NCBI RefSeq assembly: GCF_000283515.1
Contig: NC_015976.1
Coordinates: forward strand, 2,202,501 to 2,266,500
Origin: Sphingobium sp. SYK-6
GTDB lineage: Bacteria > Pseudomonadota > Alphaproteobacteria > Sphingomonadales > Sphingomonadaceae
Length of the DNA: 64,000 nt
Direction: 5' to 3'
Notes under the pieces: generated by a model
The model's input: the letters and a program-made list of their open reading frames with translations, nothing else
What the model was told of the DNA's origin: nothing
The model's database searches: none
Position numbers and translations under genes: made by a program
In this document: piece by piece, positions 17,101 through 25,556 of the stretch
Layout: every line of letters starts with the position of its first letter
Position numbering within the stretch: the stretch's first letter is position 1

Positions 17101-17532
17101 TCAGAACGGCAGAGGGGCGAGATCCGGCTCGACCCACGTCCGCCGGGCCGCCACGCTGAACAATGTCTCCTCCCGCCAGAATTCCGCAAGCCAGCCCGGA
17201 TGCCCCTGTGGAGACGCCATGAGCAGGCGCAGCACATGATGAAGCGGCGCGTCCGGGCCATGACTGGCCAGATGATGGCGCGCCGCCCGCATGGAAGCCA
17301 GGGTGATGCTATGATGATAGCCACCCTCATCCGTGTTGGCCGTTCCGGTCGCCTCATTATAGCCGGAGATCAGCCGGCGGATTTCATCGGCCCGTGTAAG
17401 ATCGGGCCTGTACCTGAGCAGCCAGAGCGCCGCGGCAAAATGCGCCTCGTGCGTCCATTCCGCTTTCGGCAGCGTCCTCGCCAACAGGCCGGTCGCCAGT
17501 CGCTCGATATGGAGATCGTCAGACAACGCCAT
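17101..17532 (-). CDS. Conserved-looking protein of unknown function
   Basis: 143 residues from ATG 17532, preceded by AAAGGA 9 bases upstream; a GTG/ATG further up is possible but would lie inside a palindrome. The protein has segments that look strongly constrained: KAEWTHEAHFAAALWLLR, SGYNEATGTANTDEGGYHHS and RRTWVEPDLAPLPF. The several His, Asn and Trp residues suggest a small-molecule or metal pocket, but I recognise no named family. It is predicted to be cytoplasmic, with no membrane segment. It stands between a terminator and metG. Confidence 0.75.
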   Translation of the reverse strand: MALSDDLHIERLATGLLARTLPKAEWTHEAHFAAALWLLRYRPDLTRADEIRRLISGYNEATGTANTDEGGYHHSITLASMRAARHHLASHGPDAPLHHVLRLLMASPQGHPGWLAEFWREETLFSVAARRTWVEPDLAPLPF

Positions 17533-17542
17533 GATGTTCGGT

Positions 17543-17556
17543 CCTTTCATGAAAGG
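17543..17556. promoter_or_regulatory. Perfect 14-bp palindrome ahead of the unknown gene
   Basis: CCTTTCATGAAAGG is perfectly self-complementary and sits 10-24 bp upstream of the chosen start at 17532, directly after the terminator of the holB operon. It could be an operator, or a hairpin exposing or hiding the AAAGGA ribosome-binding site, which is part of the palindrome. Confidence 0.45.
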
Positions 17557-17569
17557 CCCGACCGGCATG

Positions 17570-17593
17570 AAAAACCCCGCCGATCGGGCGGGG
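17570..17593 (-). terminator. Rho-independent terminator of the mltB-holB operon
   Basis: On the minus strand CCCCGCC, a 5-base loop CGATC and GGCGGGG are followed by TTTTT (17570-17574 region read leftward). The 7-bp GC stem with a U-tract is a textbook intrinsic terminator, located after holB and the candidate 50-residue ORF. Confidence 0.85.
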
Positions 17594-17624
17594 TGAATGC
17601 ATCAACGGTCTGGAAAAGCGGACT

Positions 17625-17777
17625 TCAGCAGCTTCGCCAACCGAACATGCGCACGAACGCCGCCGGGAAGCAGTGCCCTTGTTGGCTGCGCGGATGGAGG
17701 CCGTGGTCCATGATGCGGGTCATAGCCCTTACGGGGATTGCCGACAAGCCGGGCTGCTGTGGCGCCCGGATGCTCAT
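17625..17777 (-). CDS. Candidate 50-residue ORF after holB
   Basis: The ATG lies 2 bp after the holB stop and the frame ends just ahead of the terminator, so it would be the last cistron of the operon. It encodes a Gln/Cys/Met-containing peptide ending VRMFGWRSC. Roughly four fifths of third codon positions are G or C, compatible with coding in this genome but not decisive. No ribosome-binding site is clear and no family is recognised. Confidence 0.35.
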   Translation of the reverse strand: MSIRAPQQPGLSAIPVRAMTRIMDHGLHPRSQQGHCFPAAFVRMFGWRSC

Positions 17778-17779
17778 CC

Positions 17780-18778
17780 TCACCGGGCGGCCCCCGCCTC
17801 GCCCAGCCCGGCAACGGTATCGCACAAGGTGAAAACGAGCGCGCCGGGCTCGAGCTGGAGCGGCGTCACGGCGCCGGCCCCCAGCCGCTGCGCTTCCTCG
17901 AATGCGTCGAGCCCCCGGCCGAGCGCAGGGCCCTGCGCAGCGCGAATCCGGCGCGCGATGAAGCGCGGCACAAGCTCCACGAACGCCTCCAGCCGCGGCC
18001 GGGCCGCGACGCCGGACAAGGCGGACATCAGCTTCGCGCGCTCCGCGTCCGCCGCGCGTCCGCCCCCGGCGATCACGCCCAGCGATTCCTCCAGCGCCGG
18101 CAGGTCCAGCGCCCGCATCGCGAGGGCCTGCCCCGGCGAGCCTTCCCCGCTCGCGACGAGCCGGGCGCGCTCGGCAGCCGGCAGGTCCGGCATGGCCTGC
18201 GCCAGCGCAGCCTGCATGACGTCATCGTCCAGCGCATGAAAGCGCAGCATGCGGCAGCGCGAGCGGATGGTCGGCAGCAGCCGGCCGGGCCGATGCGCCA
18301 CGAGCAGGAACATGGCGCCGGCCGGCGGTTCCTCGAGATTCTTGAGAAGCGCGTTGGCCGCACCGGCTTCCAGATCATCCGCGCTGTCGATGAGGACGAC
18401 CCGGCGCGATCCCATGGAGGGCGCGCTGTGCAGCAGTCGCGCAAGGCCGCGCACCTGGTCGACGGTGATGTTGCGCGCGAGCGTGCTCCCGTCCCCCTTG
18501 CGATCATCGCGTTCGAGCCGTTCCAGCCGGACGAAATCCGGGTGCGCGCCGCCGTTCAGCAGGCGCACCTGCGTGTCCTCGTCGCCCGGCGCCAGCGTTG
18601 CGGCCGGGACGGGCCCACCTGCACCGGCAACCAGCAGTCGTTTCGCGAAATCAAAGGCAATGCCTGCCTTGCCGACGCCTTTCGGCCCGGCCAAGATCCA
18701 GCCATGATGCATGCGCACGGCAGCGCTCGCCGCGATGAGCTGCGCGATCTGCGCATCATGGCCGAACCAGCGCGTCAC
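17780..18778 (-). CDS. holB: DNA polymerase III subunit delta'
   Basis: 332 residues starting at GTG 18778, whose GTGA overlaps the tmk stop; a longer frame to 18805 begins inside tmk. The protein starts TRWFGHDAQIAQL and has the P-loop-like AGPKGVGKAG near residue 35, a sensor region VLIDSADDLEAGAANALLK and the LLVAHRPGRLLPTIRSRC segment characteristic of clamp-loader AAA+ subunits. It is a component of the clamp loader at the replication fork. The tmk-holB order is common in bacteria and supports the call. Confidence 0.93.
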   Translation of the reverse strand: MTRWFGHDAQIAQLIAASAAVRMHHGWILAGPKGVGKAGIAFDFAKRLLVAGAGGPVPAATLAPGDEDTQVRLLNGGAHPDFVRLERLERDDRKGDGSTLARNITVDQVRGLARLLHSAPSMGSRRVVLIDSADDLEAGAANALLKNLEEPPAGAMFLLVAHRPGRLLPTIRSRCRMLRFHALDDDVMQAALAQAMPDLPAAERARLVASGEGSPGQALAMRALDLPALEESLGVIAGGGRAADAERAKLMSALSGVAARPRLEAFVELVPRFIARRIRAAQGPALGRGLDAFEEAQRLGAGAVTPLQLEPGALVFTLCDTVAGLGEAGAAR

Positions 18779-19404
18779 ACCAGCCAGTCCGCCAATGCCG
18801 CGCACAGCCGCGCCTCGACTGCCTCGGGCGTTCCATCGGCATCGATGCGGCGAAAGCGCGCCGGCTCGGCATCGGCGAAGCGCTCGAAAGCTTCGGCCAC
18901 CGCCCGGTGGAACATGGTTTCGCGCCCGCCGATCCTGTCCGCCTCGCCCTCGTCCCGCAGGCTGGCGCGCGCGCTGCTCTCGCCCAGCGGCAGGCGCAGC
19001 AACAGCGTGCGGTCCGGCAGCAGGCCTTCCGAGCCGACGTCATGCAGTGCCAGTATCTCGGCATCGGCAAGGACGCCGCCCACCCCCTGATAGGCCCGAC
19101 TGCTGTCCAGGAAACGGTCGCAGATCACCCATTGGCCCGCCTCCAGCGCCGGGCGGATGGTGCGCGCCACATGGTCGGCGCGCGCCGCCGCGAACAGCAG
19201 GGCTTCGGAGCGGATCGTCCAGCGGTCCGCCGCGCCGGAAAGCAGCAGGCCGCGAATGGCTTCGGCGCCTTCGCTCCCGCCCGGCTCGCGCGTCAGCACC
19301 ACGTCCAGCCCGCGCCGCTGCAGGGCTGTCGCGAGGCGCCGCGCCTGAGTCGACTTGCCGACGCCCTCGCCGCCCTCCAGCGAAATGAAGCGGCCGCGCG
19401 GCAT
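18775..19404 (-). CDS. tmk: Thymidylate kinase
   Basis: 209 residues. The P-loop EGGEGVGKSTQ lies at residues 9-19, the DR(F/Y) motif is CDRFLDSSRAYQG, and the lid-like region is present. It phosphorylates dTMP to dTDP. It starts 8 bp after the D-Ala-D-Ala carboxypeptidase stop and overlaps holB by 4 bp. Confidence 0.96.
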   Translation of the reverse strand: MPRGRFISLEGGEGVGKSTQARRLATALQRRGLDVVLTREPGGSEGAEAIRGLLLSGAADRWTIRSEALLFAAARADHVARTIRPALEAGQWVICDRFLDSSRAYQGVGGVLADAEILALHDVGSEGLLPDRTLLLRLPLGESSARASLRDEGEADRIGGRETMFHRAVAEAFERFADAEPARFRRIDADGTPEAVEARLCAALADWLV

Positions 19405-19412
19405 CCCGCCCG

Positions 19413-20570
19413 TCAGCCGAACAGCGAGAGGAAGCCGATCCAGAGCCGACCGAAGAAGCCCGCTTCCGAGACCTCCTCCTTGGCGACGAGCGGCAGCGAC
19501 TGGGTTTCTCCGTCACCGGCGTCCACGAGCAGTGTCGCGATGGCCTGACCCTGCGCGATCGGCGCCTTCACCGGGCCGTTATAGACAATGCGTCCCTTGA
19601 CCGGGCCGTTGGCCGAGGCGGGAATGGTCGCCACCAGATCGCGTGGCGCGACGAGATCGACCTGGCGTGCCCAGCCGCCCTGCACCTGTGCCTGGCCCAG
19701 CACGGCGCCCTTGCGCGCGAGGGGCCGCGAGCGCCAGGACTTGAAGCCCCAGTCCATGAACCGCACGGATTCCTCGATCCGCCCGTTGAAGCTGGTGAGC
19801 CCGGCCACGACCATCACGATGCGCCGTCCGTTCTGGATCGCCGATCCGGTGAAGCCATAGCCCGCTTCCTCGGTATGGCCGGTCTTGAGCCCGTCCGCGC
19901 CGTCGATCCGCCCGAGAATGGGGTTGCGATTGGCCTGGCTGATGTCCGATCCGCCCATGGTCTTGCCCCAGGTGAACGAGCGGGTCGTGTAGAACTGCCG
20001 GTAGAGGTCCGGCGTCTCCTCGACCGAGGCGCGCGCCAGCACGCCCAGATCGCGGGCGGTCACATAGGTCCGCCCTTCGTCGGGCCAGCCATTGCTGTTG
20101 CCGAAATGGCTGTTGGTCATGCCAAGACGCTTCGCCTCGGCATTCATGAGATCGGTGAAAGCTTCCTCCGAGCCGGAAATGCCCTCGGCCAGCACCACGC
20201 AGGCGTCATTGCCCGAGAGCGTGACGATGCCGTGCAGCAGATTTTCGACAGACACCTGCTCGTTCGCCGAGAGGAACATCGTCGAGCCCTGGCTATGCCA
20301 TTTGCGCCAGGTTTCCGGTCGCACGGTGAAGCTCTGGTCGAGCTTCAGCTTCCCTTCCCGGATGAGCTTGAAGGCCACATGAGCGGTCATCATCTTCGCC
20401 ATCGAGGCGGGCGGCATCCGCTTGTTGCTGTCGCGCTCGAACAGCACCCGCCCGGAAGACAGGTCGATCATGTAAGCGACGGGCGCGGTGGAACTATAGC
20501 TGGGTGTGGCAGCTTGGGCGGCCGAGAGAAGAAACGGCAGCGCCAGGGCAATCGGCAATGTGAATCGCAT
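19413..20570 (-). CDS. D-alanyl-D-alanine carboxypeptidase (PBP5/6 type)
   Basis: 385 residues with an N-terminal signal peptide (MRFTLPIALALPFLLSAAQA). The three penicillin-binding motifs are intact: SMAK (SxxK), SGN (in LSGNDACVV) and KTG (in GLKTGHTEE). A C-terminal beta-rich domain follows and the extreme end FFGRLWIGFLSLFG is amphipathic, as in PBP5/6 proteins that dock on the outer face of the inner membrane. It trims the terminal D-Ala of peptidoglycan stem peptides. Its neighbours rlpA and mltB are also wall enzymes. The exact dac symbol (dacA/C/D) cannot be decided. Confidence 0.94.
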   Translation of the reverse strand: MRFTLPIALALPFLLSAAQAATPSYSSTAPVAYMIDLSSGRVLFERDSNKRMPPASMAKMMTAHVAFKLIREGKLKLDQSFTVRPETWRKWHSQGSTMFLSANEQVSVENLLHGIVTLSGNDACVVLAEGISGSEEAFTDLMNAEAKRLGMTNSHFGNSNGWPDEGRTYVTARDLGVLARASVEETPDLYRQFYTTRSFTWGKTMGGSDISQANRNPILGRIDGADGLKTGHTEEAGYGFTGSAIQNGRRIVMVVAGLTSFNGRIEESVRFMDWGFKSWRSRPLARKGAVLGQAQVQGGWARQVDLVAPRDLVATIPASANGPVKGRIVYNGPVKAPIAQGQAIATLLVDAGDGETQSLPLVAKEEVSEAGFFGRLWIGFLSLFG

Positions 20571-20618
20571 CAGGAAGTCCGGTCATGACGGTCATTCGGT
20601 CAGCGGCGGCGCCGCTGC

Positions 20619-21698
20619 TCATCGAGCGTCATTAGCCATCACGCGCGCCTCTGCATAGCCCTTGGCATGGATGCCGCGAAGCGCGGCGCGGGCCGCCGCC
20701 TGCGTCTGGAAAGGCCCCGTCCGCACGCGGAACAGGGCGCCGACAGGCATGACATAGCCGTCCACGGCCCTGGCGAGCGCGTCGGCTTTTGCGCGCGATG
20801 AGAGGGCCGCGAGCTGAACGACATAGCCGCCCCGGCGCGACATGGCGTCCGGCGCAGAGGCAGGCGGCGAAGCGGCGGACGTGGGCGCTGGCCGGTGCAC
20901 TGGCTGCGACGAAACGGGCGCCGGCCCGGACGGCCCCTCGGGAAGAGGCGTTCCTGGCGATGCGGGCGGGATGATGGCTTGCGGTGCCGCAGGAGTCGTC
21001 TGGGGCGCAGCCTCGGCGTGCGCCGCCGGGGCCGGCAGGTCCACGGCGGCCATCGCCGGCACAGGCGCGGAAGGCTCGGCAGAATTCCCCATGCTGAGCG
21101 TGCGCACCGGCACATCCAGCGGCAGCGGCGCAGGCGGCAAGCGCTTCATCAGAGCGGCGCGCAGTCCCGGCGGCGCTTCCATTCGCTCTCCGACCGGCTG
21201 GCCCGTCCGCAGCGCCGCCCGCTCCTGCTCGGTGGGGTTCACCTTGCGCACCCGGACCGGGGCAGTACCGTCGATCGCTCTCAGCCCGAGTTGACGAGCC
21301 GCCCCCGGCGAGAGGGCAATGATGCGATCGTTGAGCAGGGGCCCCCGGTCATTGACGCGCACGAGGATCGTGCGGCCGCTCTCCAGCGCCGTCACTTCCA
21401 CATAGGAGGGCAAGGGCAAGGTGCGGTGGGCAGCGGTGACCGCGTCCGGCGCATAAGCTTCGCCTGAGGCCGTCCGGCGCCCGTCCGCCGTTTCCCAGAG
21501 CAGCGCGGCATAGCCGGTCTCGTCCAGGGCGAGGACGGCCGCGGGCGTGTGGAGCGTCCCGTCGATCATATAGGGCTCGCCGATCACCGGCTGCCCGTCG
21601 GGCGGTGCCCCCGTGGCCGTCGCGGGCCGGGCAGACGCGCCGGCAGCGGCGCATCCCAGCATGATGATCGCGATGACCGACCTAGTGCCTGACCTCAT
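20619..21698 (-). CDS. rlpA: Septal-ring lytic transglycosylase RlpA with SPOR domain
   Basis: 359 residues from ATG 21698 (another ATG at 21725 is possible). It has a signal peptide with a possible weak lipobox (MLGC), then the double-psi beta-barrel RlpA domain (GRRTASGEAY, TAAHRTLPLPS, VRVNDRGPLLNDRIIALS), a long Ala/Pro-rich linker and a C-terminal SPOR domain (GGYVVQLAALSS to the end). RlpA cleaves denuded glycan at the septum, where SPOR binds. The start overlaps the mltB end by 17 bp. Confidence 0.92.
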   Translation of the reverse strand: MRSGTRSVIAIIMLGCAAAGASARPATATGAPPDGQPVIGEPYMIDGTLHTPAAVLALDETGYAALLWETADGRRTASGEAYAPDAVTAAHRTLPLPSYVEVTALESGRTILVRVNDRGPLLNDRIIALSPGAARQLGLRAIDGTAPVRVRKVNPTEQERAALRTGQPVGERMEAPPGLRAALMKRLPPAPLPLDVPVRTLSMGNSAEPSAPVPAMAAVDLPAPAAHAEAAPQTTPAAPQAIIPPASPGTPLPEGPSGPAPVSSQPVHRPAPTSAASPPASAPDAMSRRGGYVVQLAALSSRAKADALARAVDGYVMPVGALFRVRTGPFQTQAAARAALRGIHAKGYAEARVMANDAR

Positions 21699-22758
21699 CT
21701 GCAAGGAGCCCCACTGACAACGCATAGAAATTGGAACAGTTGTAGTCCAATATCGCGCGATAGTTACCAGTGAGTAAGTATGCGGTGCGGCCGGGCCCGT
21801 CGGGCTCCAGCAGCGTCGCCATGATGTTGCCGTCCGGCCAGCTGCCAGAGACCGGCGCGATGCCGAGCGCTTGCCATTCGCGCATGGTCAGCCAGCGGCT
21901 GTGCCGCTCGAACACCCGCTTGCAGCGCGGCGGAACGGTGCGCCCGGCCAACGCGGCCCGATCCAAATTGGCCGGGACGCGCACGGCGACACCCCAGGGC
22001 TCGCCCTTGCGCCAGCCGGCGCGCACGAAATAATTGGCGATGGAGGCAAGCGCATCGGGCTGGCTGGACCAGATCGCGGCAAGGCCGTCCCCATCCGCAT
22101 CGCGCGCGTCGCGCAGATAGACGGACGGGAGAAACTGCGGATAACCGAAGGCGCCGGCATAGCTGCCGACCAGCCGCTCGCGCGGGATGCCCCGCTCCAT
22201 CATGACCATCACGGCGATCAGCTCCGGCTCGAACAGGGCGCGCCTGCGCCCCTCATAAGCCAGCGTGGCCAGCGAGCGGAGCAGATCGAAGTCACCGGTG
22301 ATCGTGCCGTAATTCGTCTCATGGCCGAAAATCGCGACCATGATTTCCTCGGGGACCCCGGTATCCCGCTCGATGCCGGTCAGGAGCGCGCGATTCGCCT
22401 GATAGACCGCTCGCCCCCGGGCAATCTTGCGCCCGTCGATATGGCGCTGCCGATAAGGCTCGAAATCCGGGATGGGCGCATCGGCGGCGGTGGGCATGTT
22501 GCCCCGGTCCAGCGCGGCCACGCGCGGATTGAAGGTCAGCCCCGCGATCGCCCGATCGAACGTCGCGTCGCTCACGCCCTGGGCACGCGCCTTGGGTCGC
22601 AGGCTCTGGAGATAAGTGGCAAAGCCGCGTTCGGTCTCCACGCCGACCGTGGACCCCGACTGCTGGCCGTGCGCCGCCGGCCCCGCGATGAGGGCGCCAA
22701 GCATGCAGAAGGCGAGAAGGCGAAGCGGGCGAAAGGGACGAAGCTGATGAAAGGACAT
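21682..22758 (-). CDS. mltB: Lytic murein transglycosylase MltB family
   Basis: 358 residues from ATG 22758, where a signal peptide begins (LRLLAFCMLGALIAGPAAHG). The catalytic Glu is in IFGHETNYG, and SYAGAFGYPQFLPS, DADGDG and NYRAILDYNCSNFYA match the family. It cleaves glycan strands with 1,6-anhydro product formation in the periplasm. It appears to be the first gene of mltB-rlpA-dac-tmk-holB. The longer frame to 22971 is not homologous. Confidence 0.92.
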   Translation of the reverse strand: MSFHQLRPFRPLRLLAFCMLGALIAGPAAHGQQSGSTVGVETERGFATYLQSLRPKARAQGVSDATFDRAIAGLTFNPRVAALDRGNMPTAADAPIPDFEPYRQRHIDGRKIARGRAVYQANRALLTGIERDTGVPEEIMVAIFGHETNYGTITGDFDLLRSLATLAYEGRRRALFEPELIAVMVMMERGIPRERLVGSYAGAFGYPQFLPSVYLRDARDADGDGLAAIWSSQPDALASIANYFVRAGWRKGEPWGVAVRVPANLDRAALAGRTVPPRCKRVFERHSRWLTMREWQALGIAPVSGSWPDGNIMATLLEPDGPGRTAYLLTGNYRAILDYNCSNFYALSVGLLADEVRH

Positions 22759-22986
22759 GCCTATATAGTGCCAGACTTTGAGGCCGAGGCAAGGCAGCGA
22801 CCGAGGATCGGAAAGAGAAGTCTCGCACATTCCGAGTCGCGTCCGCCCCACCGAGACGCGCGATGCCCCTTGCCGGGCGCAAAAACCATGGCCTGGAAGG
22901 CATTCACAGCTCAGACCGTCTTTCGCCCCGCGTCTGCATCGCCCGGGCTTTCCTTGGCGCCGATATTCCATTAGGCCGCCGCGCGA

Positions 22987-23076
22987 GGACAGGTGGCCGA
23001 GTGGTTTAAGGCAGCGGTCTTGAAAACCGCCGTGGGTTCACGCTCACCGTGGGTTCGAATCCCACCCTGTCCGCCA
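22987..23076 (+). tRNA. tRNA-Ser (anticodon UGA)
   Basis: The acceptor arms GGACAGG (22987-22993) and CCTGTCC (23066-23072) pair, followed by G and an encoded CCA. The anticodon stem GCGGT/ACCGC encloses CTTGAAA with anticodon TGA at 23021-23023. A long variable arm is present, as required for a class II tRNA, and the T loop GGTTCGAATCC is standard. Confidence 0.97.
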
Positions 23077-23189
23077 TGCGCCGCCATTTTGCCGACGCTT
23101 TCGTCGTTCAGGCCCGGCCGTTCACCCGGCAGGCGCCTTGCATCCCCGCAGAGACGAGAGGCTCGCACCGCCACTGCGCCGGCACCAAC

Positions 23190-23675
23190 TCAACCGGCCA
23201 GCCAGTCGGCAAGCTTGTCTAGCGTCTGCTGACCATATTCGACCGCGCCGAAGTCGATGACGGCCCTGCGCCGTTCGGAGCTGGGGTGAAGCTGGCGCAT
23301 GGTCAGGACCGTCTTGCCGTCGGCCTGTTCGTCGAAAGTTATCGTCATTCGGAAGCGGTCAGGATCGTCGGGATCGAAAGTGCCATAATCGACGACGATC
23401 CTTTCGCCAGGCACGATTTCCAGGAAGCGCATCAGGTTCGGAAAACGCTGCTCCCTGCCATCGAAGAAGCCCACCATGTCGAACCGCCACACCCCGCCTT
23501 CGCGGATATCGGCCTCGTGAGTCTCGATCTTCAGACCAGCCGGCCCGTACCAATGGGCAAGCGCATCCGGGTCCATCCAGGCAGCGAACACCTTGTCGCG
23601 CGGGTGCCTGAAGACCCTCGTCAGCACGATCTCCCGATCAAGCGCCCAGTGTTCCAGCGGGTTTGCCATGTTCAT
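23190..23675 (-). CDS. SRPBCC / AHSA1-like domain protein
   Basis: 161 residues from ATG 23675, which is six bases after AAGG; ATG 23681 abuts that motif and ATG 23669 is also possible. The sequence DREIVLTRVFRHPRDKVFAAWMDPDALAHWYGPAG is the usual start of an AHSA1 (activator of Hsp90 ATPase homologue) domain, a ligand-binding START-like fold. It overlaps the ArsR gene by 38 bp. ArsR-SRPBCC pairs are common in bacteria and probably form a small sensing unit, but the ligand is unknown. Confidence 0.9.
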   Translation of the reverse strand: MNMANPLEHWALDREIVLTRVFRHPRDKVFAAWMDPDALAHWYGPAGLKIETHEADIREGGVWRFDMVGFFDGREQRFPNLMRFLEIVPGERIVVDYGTFDPDDPDRFRMTITFDEQADGKTVLTMRQLHPSSERRRAVIDFGAVEYGQQTLDKLADWLAG

Positions 23676-24009
23676 CGTCATCCTTATGGGTATCGTCCAA
23701 ATAGGCTTCCAGTCGATCGAAACGATCGGCCCAGCGCTGTCGCTCCGCAGCCATCCACTCCGCCGCCTCGTCGAAACGCGCGCGCTCCAGTCGGCACCAC
23801 CGGCTTCGACCGCGCTTCTCGCTCGCGATCAGGCCGGAGGCTTCCAGCACTTTGAGATGCTGCGTGAAGGACGGCAGCGCCATTTCGAATGGCTCCGCCA
23901 GAACGGTGACAGGGAGTTCGCCGTCAGCGAGCCGGGAAATCACGGCGCGCCGCGTGGGATCGCTCAGGGCATGGAACGCTGCGTCGAGAGGCGTTGAAAG
24001 GTAAGGCAT
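23638..24009 (-). CDS. ArsR-family winged-helix repressor
   Basis: 123 residues from ATG 24009. The family signature is clear: AAFHALSDPTRRAVISRLADG, then EMALPSFTQHLKVLEASGLI as the recognition helix and SEKRGRSRWCRLE as the wing. The metal-binding ELCVCDL motif of true ArsR/SmtB sensors is absent, so it belongs to the SRPBCC-linked subgroup that probably does not sense metal. On the minus strand TTGACC lies 17 bases ahead of TAGTAA, a plausible promoter, and an inverted repeat overlaps the start codon. Confidence 0.92.
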   Translation of the reverse strand: MPYLSTPLDAAFHALSDPTRRAVISRLADGELPVTVLAEPFEMALPSFTQHLKVLEASGLIASEKRGRSRWCRLERARFDEAAEWMAAERQRWADRFDRLEAYLDDTHKDDDEHGKPAGTLGA

Positions 24010-24018
24010 ACACCTTAC
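24001..24018. promoter_or_regulatory. Inverted repeat over the ArsR start, possible operator
   Basis: GTAAGG (24001-24006), a 6-base spacer and CCTTAC (24013-24018) form a perfect dyad around the ATG of the ArsR gene (24007-24009). It lies just downstream of the candidate -10 box, a good place for autorepression. Confidence 0.5.
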
Positions 24019-24121
24019 TAACAAGCCCGCTGCAATCGGTCAAGATACAACGTCGATTGCCTAAGTATTGTGGAAATCGGCACGAGCGACGACTTCGCCG
24101 TGGCCCCCACCCCCGCACCGC

Positions 24122-25210
24122 CTATGCGAGGACGTCCTCGACCGGTCGTCGAGGCGAATATGGCAGCGTCGGCCCGTAGCCGAAACGCATCACGATATCG
24201 GGGCGCAGTCCGGCTTCGCCCACCAGGGACGCGAGCGCCGGTCTCAGCCGCGCCACTTCCACCGGCTGGTTGACGAAGGCCTGCTTGAGGCCGAGCGCCG
24301 TCGCGGCCAGGGCGAAGCGCTGGCAGGCGCGTCCCACCGCGACCCAGTGCGCTTTGTCCTCATGCTCGGCGAGGAAAATGGCGATCCCGGCGGAGCTGTC
24401 GATCTGCCGGGCATATCGCTCATTCTCGCCTTCCGCCGTGACGAACATGTCGAATGCCACATGTCCTAAAATGTCCGGCAACACCGGATTGCCGCTGGCC
24501 GCCGTGAACAGGCCATCGCCGTTTTTCGCGGCGCTGCGGGGGTTAAAGCGAAGCCAGTCCTTCAATTCGGCCCGGAAAGCCGCATCCCGCATCTGTCCAT
24601 CATTGCCGGCCACGATGAGGTCCCGCACCGGATCGATCCGCCGCCGTTCGGTGAGCAGCACGAGGCGCACACCCGGCACGGCCGCCGCTTTCCTCAGTGC
24701 CTCGAGGGCATGGGCCGGAACAGGTCTGCCATCATAGTCGGCACGCGCCGATTGCCGCCTGGGAATGGCGGCGAAGAGCGGATCGGATCGTGCGGCCCCG
24801 CGCGAATGAAGGAAGCGGACCCTGCCCTCGGCATCCGCCTGCGCCTCACCCGGACGCCCCGTCGCTGCCGCTGCGATCGCGAGGTTTTCCGCCGCGCAGC
24901 CCAGGCTCACGAAGAGATGATGGTCGTCAGGATCGACGACGCGCGTGGTGCGGGCAAAATCCGGCAGGATATCGATCGCGCCGGGCCGAATGACGAATTT
25001 CCATGGCTGCGTATTATGGCCGCTGGCCGCAAGCGTCGCGAACCGGATCAACTCCCTGTCATGCCGATGCACATCGAGCGGCGCGCGCAGATGGCGAACA
25101 TGCTCGGCATAGTCAGCCATCGAGCCAGTGGACGAGCGCCATCCATAAACGCCGATACCACCCAGCAGCACTGTCCCGCCCGCTCCAAAAAGGACGTCGC
25201 GTCTCAGCAT
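24122..25210 (-). CDS. Nitroreductase-family protein with N-terminal export signal (Acg-like)
   Basis: 362 residues from ATG 25210, which is five bases after GGGAAAGG; GTG 25213 is the alternative. The N-terminus LRRDVLFGAGGTVLLGG has twin Arg and a hydrophobic stretch, suggesting Tat export or membrane anchoring. The body has the flavin-binding nitroreductase pattern ATLAASGHNTQPWKF, RRQSARADYDGRP and an FMN-contacting late segment (RFGYGPTLP). Members of this group (for example mycobacterial Acg) bind FMN; activity is often unproven. It is co-oriented with the upstream stress-type small gene, about 150 bp apart. Confidence 0.82.
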   Translation of the reverse strand: MLRRDVLFGAGGTVLLGGIGVYGWRSSTGSMADYAEHVRHLRAPLDVHRHDRELIRFATLAASGHNTQPWKFVIRPGAIDILPDFARTTRVVDPDDHHLFVSLGCAAENLAIAAAATGRPGEAQADAEGRVRFLHSRGAARSDPLFAAIPRRQSARADYDGRPVPAHALEALRKAAAVPGVRLVLLTERRRIDPVRDLIVAGNDGQMRDAAFRAELKDWLRFNPRSAAKNGDGLFTAASGNPVLPDILGHVAFDMFVTAEGENERYARQIDSSAGIAIFLAEHEDKAHWVAVGRACQRFALAATALGLKQAFVNQPVEVARLRPALASLVGEAGLRPDIVMRFGYGPTLPYSPRRPVEDVLA

Positions 25211-25364
25211 CACCTTTCCCCTTCACCGCCCATGCTATCGGAAAGGGGAGGACCAGAACTTGATCTCGATTAAGGGGATAAGCGCCCGGACTGGGTCTCC
25301 TGTCACCGCTCAGGCACCTGCAGGCCGGAAGCGGACCGATCCGCATCCGGCCCCGGGATCAGGT

Positions 25365-25511
25365 TCAGCGCTTGCCTTCCTTCTCGGCCGCCTGCTGAAC
25401 CGCGGCATTGCTCGACGTCTGGGTGGTCGTTCCCGGCGTCGGCTGGCTGGGGGACGGGTTCTTGCCCGGCTGCTGCTTGTTCGGGTCGAAGGCGGGTGGC
25501 TGGTCTGGCAT
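25365..25511 (-). CDS. 48-residue Pro/Gln-rich disordered protein
   Basis: ATG at 25511 lies six bases after AGAGGAG; ATG 25514 is directly adjacent. The peptide is MPDQPPAFDPNKQQPGK followed by a Ser/Thr/Pro/Gln tract and a short charged helix QQAAEKEGKR. It has no hydrophobic core, so it is probably disordered. An EcfG-type promoter lies upstream (25557-25582), suggesting general-stress expression. No family is recognised. Confidence 0.75.
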   Translation of the reverse strand: MPDQPPAFDPNKQQPGKNPSPSQPTPGTTTQTSSNAAVQQAAEKEGKR

Positions 25512-25556
25512 CATGCTCTCCTCTGGTTGCCGCCGCTCGGCGGTGGTCGCTGGGAA

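Noticed and set aside
22987..23189. tRNA-Ser as a possible integration site of a genomic island
   Set aside because: No integrase, no direct repeat of the tRNA 3' end and ordinary genes on both sides.
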